Shown one piece after another: positions 52,225 through 63,590 of a stretch of 64,000 nucleotides of DNA (positions are counted from its first letter, which is position 1; every line of letters starts with the position of its first letter). This DNA is from [Clostridium] innocuum. Lineage in GTDB: Bacteria; Bacillota_I; Bacilli_A; Erysipelotrichales; Erysipelotrichaceae. The position numbers and the translations under genes are program-made. The notes under the pieces are model-generated. The model was not told the origin of the DNA and made no database searches. It was given only the letters and a program-made list of their open reading frames with translations. The stretch is taken from positions 2,604,001 through 2,668,000 of the forward strand of contig CP048838.1 of the NCBI GenBank assembly GCA_012317185.1. The letters run 5' to 3'.

Positions 52225-53001
52225 TATATTACATGTGACCGCTAAATACAGTAGACATCGTAATTGCTTGTTTCCCTTCTTTGAGATAGATAAAATGATC
52301 ACCATCCAGTTGTCCTGATTGACTGATATTTGGATCTAAGCCAAGATAAGCTATCAATGCTTCCCGTGTCTTAAATCACTTTATATCACCTATTTCTGCC
52401 AATATTCTAGATGCCAGGTTAGGACCGATTCCATCTATGCTTAAAATATGCTTAAAATATGCTTAAAATAAGATAATATTCATTTATCGTTTCCGCTATC
52501 TGAATTATTTTCCGTAGGGTTTTATCCGCATCGTTTCTGATCATCTCAACTTTCTCTAACAGGTCCTGTAATATCTTGACTTCAATATTATCATAATCGC
52601 ATCCAGGGTATGTTTCATTCGCAAAAATCAAGCTTGAGTTTTTTTAGAATGGATACCTTCTTTTCGTTTTCTGGCAGATTCTAGCGGCGAAATGATATAT
52701 TGTTTGATATCATTTTTTCAAGAAATCTTTGAAGTGGATGTGTGTATACACCTGTAGCTTCATAAACCACACAGACTTTCTCGCCAACTTTATCAGAAAG
52801 AATTTTAATATCTGTTTTTAAACGAGCGAATCCTTCAACATCATGGTTGATTTTATGTACTCCTCCAACTTTCTTATTATTCTTCTCAAAAAGAATATAG
52901 TGACTGTTTCCATTGGATACATCAATACTAATTATAGGTCCTTCCATCACTAGTTCCTCCTCACTAATATCATAGAGTTTACTTCCTGTATCTTGTTCCA
53001 T
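52225..53001 (-). pseudogene. IS110-family transposase remnant
   Basis: N-terminal DEDD part intact for about 100 residues (PIISIDVSNGNSHYILFEKN, VCVVYEATGVYTHPLQRFLE) then a stop at 52681. Further downstream pieces in other frames match the C-terminal domain (DGIGPNLASRILAEIGDIK, YLGLDPNISQSGQLDGDHF). Multiple shifts show decay. Confidence 0.75.
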
Positions 53002-53761
53002 ATAGTTTCGTTGTACATACTGACTGAATCATAAACGATCGTCGTTTTAGATATAAGCTTATTCATAAACAAGAATAGGAAGAATGATGTTTTTTATTAC
53101 TAACTCAAAGGTTTATAAAGCAAGCACGTCATTTCTTCTCTATCGACTTTATTCTGTTTGTATGCAACAAAAAGATAAAGCCAGGAATAATTATACACCC
53201 TGGCTTTCTATCATGAATATCAAATTTATAGTTGATTCTCTTTCCTACAGAAATTATTCTTTCTATTTCATATGGGTTATTCAATTCTATATTAAGCAGG
53301 TTGTTTTTCTTCCTGCTTTTATTATACGAAAAATCAGTATAACCCTTGATGAATTGGGCATACTGATAATACATAAACAAATGATGATTAGACAAGATTC
53401 GTCATCTACTATCTATACCTGTCGATTTTTACTTACACATAATTCTTCACATTCCTAATAGTTCAGTACAGATCATTGCTGTTTCAACAAGCGATATTTA
53501 TTAAACATCATTATACTAAAAAGACCGTAATACGAGGATTGTTTTATCCAAATATTACGGTTCCTTTTTGAGATTCGAGACCGTTTGTTGAATCAGCAAT
53601 CACCTATTCCTAGTTACAGCACCTCAGATCATTGATAAAGCGGGTATCACTTTTCATTTAAATTCATGAAAATCACCACGTTCAATCAAATCTGAATGGA
53701 TTTAAAAGGAATATTCCTGCTCTGCAAGAATCACTTGCTGCATCTCTCCTTATTTCATAGT
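53002..53761. other. intergenic, two hairpins, no gene
   Basis: Hairpins AAAGCCAGG/CCTGGCTTT (53175-53209) and ACCGTAATA/TATTACGGT (53522-53566, T-runs on both sides; probable terminator of the VWA gene). No coding sequence supported. Confidence 0.55.
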
Positions 53762-56170
53762 CTATCGATCTCTCAATGCTTTCTTTTTCTTCCATACCGC
53801 CAGGATAGCGATACATACTACACTCATTTCGAACAGAGAGGTATAGAAGCTTATATTGGTTCGATCTCCTGTTTCTACACTACCTGTATCTTTGTTCTGC
53901 TCATCCGTATCCGGTTTATTTATATCTGCTTTGAATTCTTTATCCTTTACGGTGATCGTTATCGTCTTCGTTGTGGACGCTCCTTCACTGTCTGTTACTT
54001 TATATGTAACTTCATATGTTCCGGCTTTTGTCATGTCTACTGTATTCTTGGCGATCTCGATCTTAGCAGTGAGGTCGCCATCTTCCTTGTCAGTAGCTGT
54101 CACATCCTTCTTTGGATCAAATGTGTCTCCTACTGTAAGTGTTTTATCTTCTGCCTGAATAGTCGGAACTTCATTCAATTTTTCCATTTTTGGATTGACA
54201 GTGACTGTGATCGTCTTCGTTGTGGACGCTCCTTCACTGTCTGTTACTTTATATGTAACTTCATATGTTCCGGCTTTTGTCATGTCTACTGTATTCTTGG
54301 CGATCTCGATCTTAGCTGTAAGGTCGCCATCTTCCTTGTCAGTAGCTGCCACATCCTTCTTTGGATCAAATGTGTCTCCTACTATAAGTGTTTTATCTTC
54401 TGCCTGAATAGTCGGAACTTCATTCAATTTTTCCATTTTTGGATTGACAGTGACTGTGATCGTCTTCGTTGTGGACGCTCCTTCACTGTCTGTTACTTTA
54501 TATGTAACTTCATATGTTCCGGCTTTTGTCATGTCTACTGTATTCTTGACGATCTCGATCTTAGCTGTAAGGTCGCCATCTTCCTTGTCAGTAGCTGCCA
54601 CATCCTTCTTTGGATCAAATGTGTCTCCTACTATAAGTGTTTTATCTTCTGCGTTGATTTCAGGGACTTTGTTTAATGGCTCCATCCTTTTCTTCCATGT
54701 TGCTACATATGTCGTAGAAGCGCTCACAGTCTCACTGATTTCAGGTGTCCATCCGGTAAAGAGATATCCGGTTCTTTCCGGAGTCCCTTTGAAGGAAGGC
54801 GTTTCAGCTCCATAGACCAGATCAGTCGTAATCTGATTTTCAAACACTTCTTCATCCTCTACTCCATCTGTATATGTTACAGTATAACGCGTTTTGACAC
54901 CTTGTCCTGCCGGAATAGGAAAATAAACTTTTTCCCCATCTGCCAGTGTGATATATGTTTTTCCATTGAGTGGATACCATTTTCCTTCATCGAAATCAAT
55001 AGCATCTGCATTCAAGGTCACTTTATAAGTTAATCGATACGTATAATATTTTTTATTTCCCTCAGTGGATTCTTCTGCATTCTCAAGCTTCCATGTAAAA
55101 CCTTCTTCATCTTGTACGATCGATTCGGGTAATCCACTTACTGAAACGAATGGCGCAGAACCATCGAATACAGATAATCCTTTACCGTCAAGACCGCTCG
55201 TGATCGTTTCTGTAATCGCCTTAAACGCATCCACCAGATCATCAGAATCATCTGCATCATAAGCATTCTTCATTTCACTGGCAATATTGTTTTTTAAATA
55301 TGCAGAGACTGTTGGTCCTCCCTGATAGGTCATTTCACGACTCGCACCGTAACAGATCGTATAGACAGTTGATTTGCCTTTGAGTGTTTTTGCTTCAGCA
55401 GCAGTAGCGTCGTTGATCGTTTCACTTCCTTTATCTCCGTCACCACCTACATGATATCTGGTGTTGGAGATGGTTACATGTGTATAAAAGATACAATTGA
55501 TATCAGAGGTACAGTTCTTCAAATAATAAGTTGGTGCACCATCTGTCAGTACGATCGTATTCTTGCTCTCAATATCCTGAATCGCAGTATCATCAAATAG
55601 TTGGCTAGCCTGTTTGATACCTGCGTGTAGATTTGTTCCGCCATCCGCATATAATTGATTTATAGCATTATCTGCAGACGCTTTCCCATCTGCAGATGAA
55701 ACATCCGTCCAATTTAAGATAATATTCGTGTTAGTAGCAAAATTCACGATAGCGAGATAACGTCCACTATCCGGCTCATCTCCTGCATACTTTTTAACGA
55801 ACTCCTTGGCTGTGTTCTTTGCATTTATCAATCGTTGATAATCTCCCATACTTCCTGATGTATCTATCACGAGGATCGTTGCAGATTTCTTCGTGAGCTT
55901 GCTTAGATTTTGTTCTGTTACGACTTCCAAAGTAATATCGTAAGTGTTGTCGTCGTTTTCACTTTTGACAGCTGTTTTGTTAACGGAATGGATACCTTCT
56001 GGTAATGCTTGATCCAATTCACCCTCAACCCAAGTATTAGACTCGTTATAATAGCCGTTTTTAACTGTATCAGCATCGTTCATTGCCATTAAATCAGTTG
56101 GCAAAAACGATAAGCATAGGATACATGTAAGAAAAATACTAAAAAGTTTACTCATTTTCAATTTTCGCAT
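53762..56170 (-). CDS. VWA-domain surface protein with DUF5011 repeats
   Basis: An 802-residue protein: signal peptide (LFSIFLTCILCLSFLPTDLM), VWA domain with MIDAS motif DTSGSMG at about 109-115 and later TDGAP, a beta-rich stalk with an InlB-type repeat (YTDGVEDEEVFENQITTDLV), three DUF5011/HYR repeats of 83 residues, and a C-terminal VETGD, hydrophobic span and KKKKALRDR, a sortase-like signal. AAGGAGGG lies 7 nt before the ATG at 56170. VWA adhesins bind host matrix or act as pilus tips. Its promoter lies in a segment flanked by inverted repeats, next to a serine recombinase, so phase-variable expression is likely. Confidence 0.88.
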   Translation of the reverse strand: MRKLKMSKLFSIFLTCILCLSFLPTDLMAMNDADTVKNGYYNESNTWVEGELDQALPEGIHSVNKTAVKSENDDNTYDITLEVVTEQNLSKLTKKSATILVIDTSGSMGDYQRLINAKNTAKEFVKKYAGDEPDSGRYLAIVNFATNTNIILNWTDVSSADGKASADNAINQLYADGGTNLHAGIKQASQLFDDTAIQDIESKNTIVLTDGAPTYYLKNCTSDINCIFYTHVTISNTRYHVGGDGDKGSETINDATAAEAKTLKGKSTVYTICYGASREMTYQGGPTVSAYLKNNIASEMKNAYDADDSDDLVDAFKAITETITSGLDGKGLSVFDGSAPFVSVSGLPESIVQDEEGFTWKLENAEESTEGNKKYYTYRLTYKVTLNADAIDFDEGKWYPLNGKTYITLADGEKVYFPIPAGQGVKTRYTVTYTDGVEDEEVFENQITTDLVYGAETPSFKGTPERTGYLFTGWTPEISETVSASTTYVATWKKRMEPLNKVPEINAEDKTLIVGDTFDPKKDVAATDKEDGDLTAKIEIVKNTVDMTKAGTYEVTYKVTDSEGASTTKTITVTVNPKMEKLNEVPTIQAEDKTLIVGDTFDPKKDVAATDKEDGDLTAKIEIAKNTVDMTKAGTYEVTYKVTDSEGASTTKTITVTVNPKMEKLNEVPTIQAEDKTLTVGDTFDPKKDVTATDKEDGDLTAKIEIAKNTVDMTKAGTYEVTYKVTDSEGASTTKTITITVKDKEFKADINKPDTDEQNKDTGSVETGDRTNISFYTSLFEMSVVCIAILAVWKKKKALRDR
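53935..54681 (-). repeat. three 249-bp DUF5011 repeats
   Basis: Offsets of 249 bp (83 codons); repeats begin LNEVPTIQAEDKTL or similar and are almost identical in DNA, allowing copy-number change. Confidence 0.85.
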
Positions 56171-56195
56171 AATTTCCCTCCTTAAATTTATCAAT

Positions 56196-56210
56196 AAGTA
56201 GACTTTTTGA
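56196..56210. repeat. inverted repeat, left arm (putative inversion site)
   Basis: AAGTAGACTTTTTGA; pairs with the arm at 56318-56332 (14 of 15 positions). Confidence 0.7.
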
Positions 56211-56292
56211 AATAAGTTATAAAAAATTATTTATGTATGCCGATATTCTTATTTAAAGATAAAAAAACACTGGTAAAATTTGTAAATTTGTT

Positions 56293-56321
56293 TTAATATA
56301 GATGAAGAGAGGAGGTGTCAA
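56293..56321 (-). promoter_or_regulatory. promoter of the VWA gene inside the invertible segment
   Basis: TTGACA (56316-56321), 17-nt spacer, TATTAA (56293-56298); TATATT two bases earlier is an alternative -10. The -35 overlaps the edge of the right inverted-repeat arm. Present orientation drives the VWA gene. Confidence 0.7.
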
Positions 56322-56331
56322 AAGGTCTACT

Positions 56332-56332
<1 letters not shown>
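56318..56332. repeat. inverted repeat, right arm (putative inversion site)
   Basis: TCAAAAGGTCTACTT; its complement AAGTAGACCTTTTGA differs from the left arm at one base. It touches the stop codon of the recombinase gene. Confidence 0.7.
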
Positions 56333-57830
<1,498 letters not shown>

Positions 57831-58787
57831 CTAATTTTGAAAACTGATTATTTCTTTTTCCATCATTGGATAAGATATGATTTTATCAGAATCTAAATCT
57901 TCCTTAAACATATCCACACCTATAATTTGGTGTCCGTTATACGTTGTGTAATAATATATTCCATTATACAAGTCGCAGCAAGAAGAATAGATGGTATATT
58001 CATATTCACCTTCACTCACCTCGCAAAGTCCCTTTTGCTGCTCTACTGATCCAAGGATATGAAAGAACTGACTCAAATCATTTTCGTCGCTTGTTGCATT
58101 GGATCGAGTAAAGGCAACACGAACAAATCGAGACGGACTTGATAAATCTCCAGGCAATCCAAATGCACCAAATCCGCGTGAATACGGGGCAAGATTTAAA
58201 TCCTTTGAAAATGTATTTTCTGGTTGCTTATTGGTCAAATACATGTAGTCATTCAACCTAGAAATCTGTTCTTTAAATGGTGGATTGTTGGTTAAAACAT
58301 GTGTAGGATTATCATATATATGCATACCATCTTTCATACATTCTATAACAATGCTGTCTGTGTCATCGCTAATCATATAATGCAATTGTGCAGGTGGAAG
58401 TTTACTGTTGAAGGCGGTATTCACTACATTAGTATGTTCAAGTAATTCCTTGACTTCTTTAATATTCGCACATTGAGACAATACCCATGGAATAAACTCA
58501 AAGGATGTAATGTTATCCCTTCCATCTACATGAGCATTAAAATATGTATTTCCGACAAAATTTAATCCTGCCATTCCTACTCCTTTTTCGTTTATGGCAT
58601 CGTAGTATAATGGATAATCTCCTACAATATATGCCATACCTATTATAGCATAATGTTTTCCTTGTTTATTAGTATGGCGAAACTTAAAATTATAATTTCT
58701 GGGCGAAACGGTAATTTTCTCCCCATAGGAAAATTCGTAGTCTAAATTTCTTCCAAAAAATTGTTTAAATCTCAGTACTGTACACAT
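57831..58787 (-). CDS. bsh: choloylglycine hydrolase family enzyme (bile salt hydrolase-like)
   Basis: A 318-residue Ntn-hydrolase. Met-Cys start exposes the nucleophile Cys2. Other active-site residues are in FGRNLDYEFS (Arg, Asp), GLNFVGN (Asn), LTNNPPF (Asn) and SPSRFVRVAF (Arg). Length is normal for the family, which removes glycine or taurine from bile salts or cleaves penicillin V. AAGGAGG is 8 nt upstream. Typical of gut Firmicutes; bile-salt versus penicillin preference cannot be settled by sequence reading here. Confidence 0.9.
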   Translation of the reverse strand: MCTVLRFKQFFGRNLDYEFSYGEKITVSPRNYNFKFRHTNKQGKHYAIIGMAYIVGDYPLYYDAINEKGVGMAGLNFVGNTYFNAHVDGRDNITSFEFIPWVLSQCANIKEVKELLEHTNVVNTAFNSKLPPAQLHYMISDDTDSIVIECMKDGMHIYDNPTHVLTNNPPFKEQISRLNDYMYLTNKQPENTFSKDLNLAPYSRGFGAFGLPGDLSSPSRFVRVAFTRSNATSDENDLSQFFHILGSVEQQKGLCEVSEGEYEYTIYSSCCDLYNGIYYYTTYNGHQIIGVDMFKEDLDSDKIISYPMMEKEIISFQN

Positions 58788-59545
58788 TGTTGATTCCTCC
58801 TTACGCTTAAGCTTAACATATTGAATTAGTACTGCTTACCAGAACTTCAGGGTAGATGAAGTCTAATTGTCTTGGATGCAATAAAATAATAAAACCTCTT
58901 TAATATAATGTGATTTTGAAGCCCTAGATTCTTCTTTTCTCAATTCTCCTCAACGTCATTCTGCTTACCATAATCATGTATATCAGCCATACTGACTTAT
59001 TCTCTTACCATTGAGCGTCTTCCTGAAACACCAGAGGTAATCTAGCTTATGGCTAAGAAGATATGATTAAAAGTAGAGAAAATGGCACAGTCCAGACGGA
59101 GCCTGCAATTGTGTCAAAAAATATTTGTGATTTGAATATAAAAATGAAGCAGTTAATATTTCCAAATAACACACCCTATTTTTAAAATATAATGAATTGC
59201 TTTTTAATTTTTTTTGTTGTTTCATAAGATAAATCTCCTTTTAGTTCTAATCTCAATTTAAAAGCTGATTTACTACTAACAGGAATTGTTCTCCATAAAA
59301 GTTTTAATAACCAAAGGTGTGGTGGCATTAGTATTTACAATATTGTCATTTATATTCAAAGGTAACCAATTACATAAATCAACACTTGAATGGGACAAAT
59401 ATTTTTTGAAAATAGAATCTACTTTCAAAAGTATCTAATTTACTATTTTTACCCTGTCTCAAAGATGATTTGCTTGACATTTTTTCTTAATATTTGTATT
59501 ATGATGATGTATTCCTTAGAATACACCTACTGGTTAGTTCAATCA
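58788..59545. other. AT-rich intergenic stretch, no gene identified
   Basis: Short open frames only; TATAAT-like elements occur but no clear unit. Confidence 0.45.
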
Positions 59546-59584
59546 AAGCATCCTTGTAGATTCATACGTGGATGCTTTTTTTGT
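59546..59584 (+). terminator. intrinsic terminator
   Basis: AAGCATCC/GGATGCTT stem with long loop followed by TTTTTTTG. Confidence 0.7.
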
Positions 59585-59722
59585 CCTAAAAAGCAAATAA
59601 AGGGCGGAGATATATGGAATATAATTTTTCTCTTCATATGTCAAAGGAAGGAACTTTGACATATGAGATAAAAATCATCCTCAGAAAGTGTGTGATATTC
59701 TCACACGAAGGAGGAAAAAACT

Positions 59723-59896
59723 ATGAAAGTATTTGGCTATGCCAGAAGAAGTTCGTCAGAAAAAAGTAAATCGAACTACAGCATAGAATCACAAAAACGT
59801 GTATGCAATGAGCTTGCTGCAAGAGATAACAGGACGATTGAAAAATGGTATATTGATGAAGGATATTCCGGAACAACCTTTGTTGAGGTAAGATAA
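59723..59896 (+). pseudogene. serine recombinase N-terminus, interrupted by transposon insertion
   Basis: GAAGGAGG precedes MKVFGYARRSSSEKSKSNYS, IESQKRVCNELAARDNRTIE, KWYIDEGYSGTTFVE: catalytic N-terminus of a large serine recombinase. After TTFVE the frame runs into GTAAGATAACG, the end of the next element, and stops. The missing C-terminal part should lie beyond the right end of the window if the insertion is simple. Confidence 0.8.
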
Positions 59897-59931
59897 CGTA
59901 ACCTTTTTTGCAGAGGGCGTTATCTTACCTC
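59886..59931. repeat. end of the inserted transposon: inverted repeat / hairpin
   Basis: GGTAAGATAACG and CGTTATCTTACC enclose 20-22 nt. It marks the left boundary of the element and may also act as terminator for its recombinase gene. Confidence 0.65.
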
Positions 59932-59944
59932 TTTTTGATGTATG

Positions 59945-61626
59945 TTAGATAGCATAACTCTTTACGTCGGCTCCTATCTGTCTGAAATAGGAGATACTTT
60001 CGGTAGGCTTGTCGCCCGTATCAACTCTGCCGACAAAGCTATAAAAGATTTCGATTTTGCGGGTGTTCGTTTCCTTATCCAGTTCGTGAATAAGAATACG
60101 GTCAATAAATTCATGGACGTTTTCGTAGGTCAGTTCGGTAATGGCGGTGTATCTGCGTACCAGTGCGACAAACCTTTTTCACGTCCGCGCTGCGCTCGGT
60201 GGCGTTGTCGATTTCCTGTGACAGCTCCGCAATCCTCCGGGTCAGCGTCTTTTTTTCTTCATCATAGCCGGAAGTCAGAAAAGCAAACTGTTCATCAGAA
60301 AGTTTCCCTAAAGCGTTGTCCTCGTAGAGCTTGCGGAATAAGATGTTCAGCTCGCTAATGCGGCTCTGCGCCTTGTCAAGCTCTTTCCGCTGCTGTGTCA
60401 GCGTCTTTTGTACTGCCTTTGCGCTGCACTCGTTGGCGGTTTCGATAAACTCCTGTTCATGCTCTTTCACATAGGACAGCACCCTCTGTAAATCAGCAAG
60501 GACAAGTTCTTTAAGGACGCTCTTTCGGATATAATGGGTAGTGCAAAGCTCGCCAGTCCTTATCCTGTTTCGGTACTTTCCGCAAGTGTAGGCGTGTTTG
60601 CGTTCCAGTGTCCCGGCTCCCTGTTGCAGATACATTTTATAGCCGCAATCTCCACAAAAGAGAAGTCCCGAAAAAATGTCAATTTCATCAACCTTTGTAG
60701 GGCGGTGTTTGGTAGCAATCCGTTTCTGTGCAAGGTCAAAGGTTTCTTCGTCAATCAAAGGTTCGTGCGTGTTGGGGGAAAAAAGTATTGCTTTTCCTCC
60801 GGGTTCTTTTTTCGTCTTTTTTCGATTTGTAAGATACCTTATAGCTCTTGCCCGTAATGGTATGCCCCAAATATTCTTTGCGTCCAAGAATATCATACAG
60901 TGTCTTATCCGGCCAGTTATAAATACAGGTCGGGTGCGGGCGCGGGTGGCGGCAACTGCCGGAACGACGGTAGCGCAGTTCTGAAACAGTAAGTACCTCA
61001 TGTTCCCGTAGCCAGTTCTGGATTTCGCAGATACGGTCGCCGCGCACATACATAGCGAAAATCTGTTTTACAATGTGCGCCGTTTCCGGGTCGGGCAATA
61101 GATGATTGCGGTCGTTTGGGTCGGCTATGTAACCATACGGCACTTCGCCGTTGACACGCTCGCCTTTCTGTGCCTTTGCCTGTTTAACAGCCCGGATTTT
61201 CTTTGAGGTGTCGCGGGCGTAAAACTCGTTGAACCAGTTCCGCAGAGGGGTAAACTCGTTATCTTCCCTCGCTGTGTCTACACCGTCGTTAATGGCAATG
61301 TAGCGCACTTCATATTCGGGGAAAACAATCTCTATCAGTTCGCCGGTTTTCAGATAATTGCGTCCCAGACGGGAAAGGTCTTTTGTTATGACGGTCGCCA
61401 CGTTCCCGGCTTCAACCTCATGCAGCATGGCTTGAAGCCCCTCACGCTCGAAACTCACGCCGGAAAATCCGTCGTCTACAAAAAAGCGCGTATTGAAAAA
61501 GTGGTGTTCGTCAGCGTACTTTTGTAAAATCAGCTTTTGGTTCTGTATGCTCTCGCTTTCCCCGGCCTGCATATCTTCCTGGCTCAATCTGCAATATAAA
61601 GCGGTAATCTTGTCTGTCTGTAACAT
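59945..61626 (-). pseudogene. TnpX/TndX-like large serine recombinase, two frameshifts
   Basis: GGAGG precedes MLQTDKITALYCRLSQEDMQ at 61626. Catalytic domain (ITALYCRLS, DDGFSGVSFEREG, TKDLSRLGRNYLKTGE), recombinase domain (EVPYGYIADP...), zinc ribbon (LLFCGDCGYKMYL ... YTCGKYRN) and coiled coil are all present but in three frames. Dropping one T at 60817-60822 and one at 60175-60179 (A on the coding strand) restores a single frame ending KSYAI at 59945, about 560 residues. Such enzymes excise and insert transposons of the Tn4451/Tn5397 type. Likely sequencing error in A-runs, or an inactive enzyme. Confidence 0.8.
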
Positions 61627-61700
61627 TTTGTCCTCCTTTCCGACGACAGACAAGCATGGTATTTGTACTGTCTATATTATACCACATACCGCTGCCTGTG

Positions 61701-61895
61701 TCATGTATAAAATGTGAAGAAACGCCCTATTTTCAGGCGTTTACGGGGGTTCAGCTCCATGTCTTTGCGAATGAGCTTTTTTATCTTTTTATCCAGTGTG
61801 TCCGTTGCGCGTTCACTTGCAGACGAACATACAAGGTAAGTAACTTTTCCGATTTTATGCTCCGTTGTGGTAACGGGCGTTTGGTTTTGCGTCAA
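61701..61895 (-). CDS. tnpW: transposon-encoded protein TnpW-like
   Basis: A 64-residue protein starting at TTG 61895 behind AAAGGGGG. TTTEHKIGKVTYLVCSSASE and RATDTLDKKIKKLIRKDMEL are characteristic of TnpW of Tn4451-type transposons. No enzymatic role is established; it is usually next to the TnpX-type recombinase, as here. Longer in-frame versions up to 61955 lack a Shine-Dalgarno. Confidence 0.8.
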   Translation of the reverse strand: MTQNQTPVTTTEHKIGKVTYLVCSSASERATDTLDKKIKKLIRKDMELNPRKRLKIGRFFTFYT

Positions 61896-62372
61896 AGAAA
61901 ATCCCCCTTTCTTTCGCAAACATATAATACAGTCTATGAATAGCAGCAAGTCCACTATTCAATAAAACAAAGGCTTTAATCGGACGGTTATTAGCATAAC
62001 CTCATGGGAATTTCACCCCGGCATGGTTCTCATGCAGCCCTACCCATTGCCTGCGACGCTCTTAACGCTCGGACTGTGGCTGTAAGGAAGTATCATTGTA
62101 TATTCTGCGTGTCGTTGCCCGCAAACCGCTACACTTGCTTTCCGGCGCGGTGTTGGTCGCTCGGCTGTCCGGGCGGTGATAACCTCGCCCGGATAGCGTC
62201 ATGGCGCACCCGCCGTATGGCTCGACGCAAAAGGAACGTATCCGATTTGCCCTATGCTGCGCCGCCGTTATCTTGCGCCGCTTTCTTTTTCAAGGTTCAA
62301 AATGGCTGTGCTACCCGCGTCAACAGCGGAACGGAAAAGGGGGTGAGAGAAAGCGTCCCGCCGCCGTTGCGG
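61896..62372. other. GC-rich intergenic stretch of the transposon
   Basis: About 480 bp with GC well above the rest of the window. It has open frames without supporting signals; I see no gene. Confidence 0.45.
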
Positions 62373-62639
62373 TTATTCCTCTGTCCTAAAGGTGAGGACA
62401 GCCATCATCAGTTTTGCTTGCAGCCGTTCCCGAATGTCGTGGTCTACGCCGAAATAGACGTTCCCGCGCTCGTCGTACAGCTTCCGCATGGAGAGGCGGG
62501 CTATGTAGCCGCTAAAATGCTGCAAGACAATCTTCATGGCGTCCGGGTCGCCCTTTGTCGCTGCCACAATGACAGGATAGGGAACAAGGGCATTTTCCGG
62601 GTAGCCGGGTTCGTTACCATTCGTCCCATTCATCAGCAT
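62373..62639 (-). CDS. Orf8-like helix-turn-helix protein
   Basis: An 88-residue protein (PYPVIVAATKGDPDAMKIVL, QHFSGYIARLSMRKLYDERG) of the same family as 38789-39028, directly downstream of a sigma-type gene, with which it overlaps. GGAGG is inside the sigma gene, 4-10 nt before candidate ATGs at 62639 and 62633. Probably controls the element together with the sigma factor. Confidence 0.78.
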   Translation of the reverse strand: MLMNGTNGNEPGYPENALVPYPVIVAATKGDPDAMKIVLQHFSGYIARLSMRKLYDERGNVYFGVDHDIRERLQAKLMMAVLTFRTEE

Positions 62640-63054
62640 TTTCCTCCAGATATTTTCTTAATTTCTCAAAAGAGCTTGTCCGCCTGTACTGTATCGTGCT
62701 TCTCGATGTATTGAACAACTTCGCAATCTCGGTGTCGTTCATTCCCTCGAAATAGTACAGGAGTACGGCTTTGCGCTTTTCTTCCGGCAAAGTACGGATT
62801 GCTTCAAGAAGCAGCTTCGGCGTGATTTTCTTCCCGGCTTTCTCAAAGACGGTTTCGGCGGTTTCCCGTTTGAAATATTCATCAAAGGTATGAAGCTGCC
62901 GCGCTTCGTCTAAGGGCAAATCGGAAAAGGTGACTTCCCTTGCCTTATGCCTGTGCAGCTCCCTGTGAGCGTCACACGCTTCATTGTGCAGCACCGTATT
63001 ACAAAACTTCTGAAAAGCACATTGTTTGTAAAACTCCCTGCTATTAGGTTCCAC
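62614..63054 (-). CDS. Orf7-like sigma-70-family factor
   Basis: A 146-residue protein starting at GTG 63054 behind AAGGAGGTGA. Region 4: AIRTLPEEKRKAVLLYYFEG, MNDTEIAKLFNTSRSTIQYR. Same order with the HTH gene as in the Tn916-like element, but with much higher GC and little sequence identity, so an independent lineage. Confidence 0.82.
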   Translation of the reverse strand: MEPNSREFYKQCAFQKFCNTVLHNEACDAHRELHRHKAREVTFSDLPLDEARQLHTFDEYFKRETAETVFEKAGKKITPKLLLEAIRTLPEEKRKAVLLYYFEGMNDTEIAKLFNTSRSTIQYRRTSSFEKLRKYLEENADEWDEW

Positions 63055-63179
63055 ATTCTCACCTCCTTTCTCGTTGGAAAGTTGGTGGTGCTTCCCCCTT
63101 TTCGCGGGGCAATACGGCGTTTTTGAAAAACGCCGAAGATTTTTTGAAATTTTTTCAAAAAATTTTTTGAGCAGCAAAA

Positions 63180-63211
63180 TACGCCTGTCCGAAAAGCCCG
63201 GACAGGCGTAT
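63180..63211 (-). terminator. 12-bp hairpin upstream of the sigma gene
   Basis: TACGCCTGTCCG/CGGACAGGCGTA; on the - strand followed by TTTTGC. Possible attenuator or upstream terminator. Confidence 0.6.
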
Positions 63212-63268
63212 AGGTATTGTAAGCAGTATTTAGATGATTAGACAGTTCATAGTCAAGGGTAGAGAGGT

Positions 63269-63297
63269 TCCCGGCGGTGGTCGGGCTTTTTTTGATA
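63269..63297 (+). terminator. terminator-like hairpin
   Basis: CCCG-GCGGTGGT-CGGG followed by seven T on the + strand. Confidence 0.5.
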
Positions 63298-63352
63298 TGT
63301 CAATGACCGTCGGATTTTGTCGATAGGGTATGTGCTTCATGGCGGCTACCTC

Positions 63353-63425
63353 CTTTAGCCGCCGCTTTTAACAGTGATACCGCGTCATTTCATTAGAAGA
63401 TAAAAAGAAACGGCGGCTTTGATTT
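63353..63425. terminator. long-loop hairpin
   Basis: AGCCGCCG ... CGGCGGCT, T-rich behind; transcript not identified. Confidence 0.45.
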
Positions 63426-63504
63426 TTCAAAGCTGCTGCGGAAATCAAAGAACGACAAGCAACAGTTCTGATTTTGCTCCAATATGGTTATTAGGGGCAC
63501 AAAT

Positions 63505-63563
63505 TAAAATCAAAAAAGAGCCGATAACAGCAGTATTTCAAACTGCATATTATCGGCTCTGCG
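63505..63563 (-). terminator. terminator of the Cfr-like gene
   Basis: AGAGCCGATAA/TTATCGGCTCT stem with T-run on the - strand, 30 nt after the stop codon. Confidence 0.85.
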
Positions 63564-63590
63564 TCTGTGCGTCTGGCTCTTTTAATTAAA

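Noticed and set aside
53084..53458. 124-codon + strand frame after the IS110 relic
   Set aside because: Very AT-rich, crosses a terminator-like hairpin, no Shine-Dalgarno and no recognisable protein.
53696..54676. + strand open frame with repeated segments
   Set aside because: Antisense of the DUF5011 repeats of the VWA protein.
62004..62714. + strand open frame of 236 codons in the GC-rich transposon
   Set aside because: It overlaps the well-supported sigma and HTH genes on the other strand, lacks a Shine-Dalgarno and has atypical composition.
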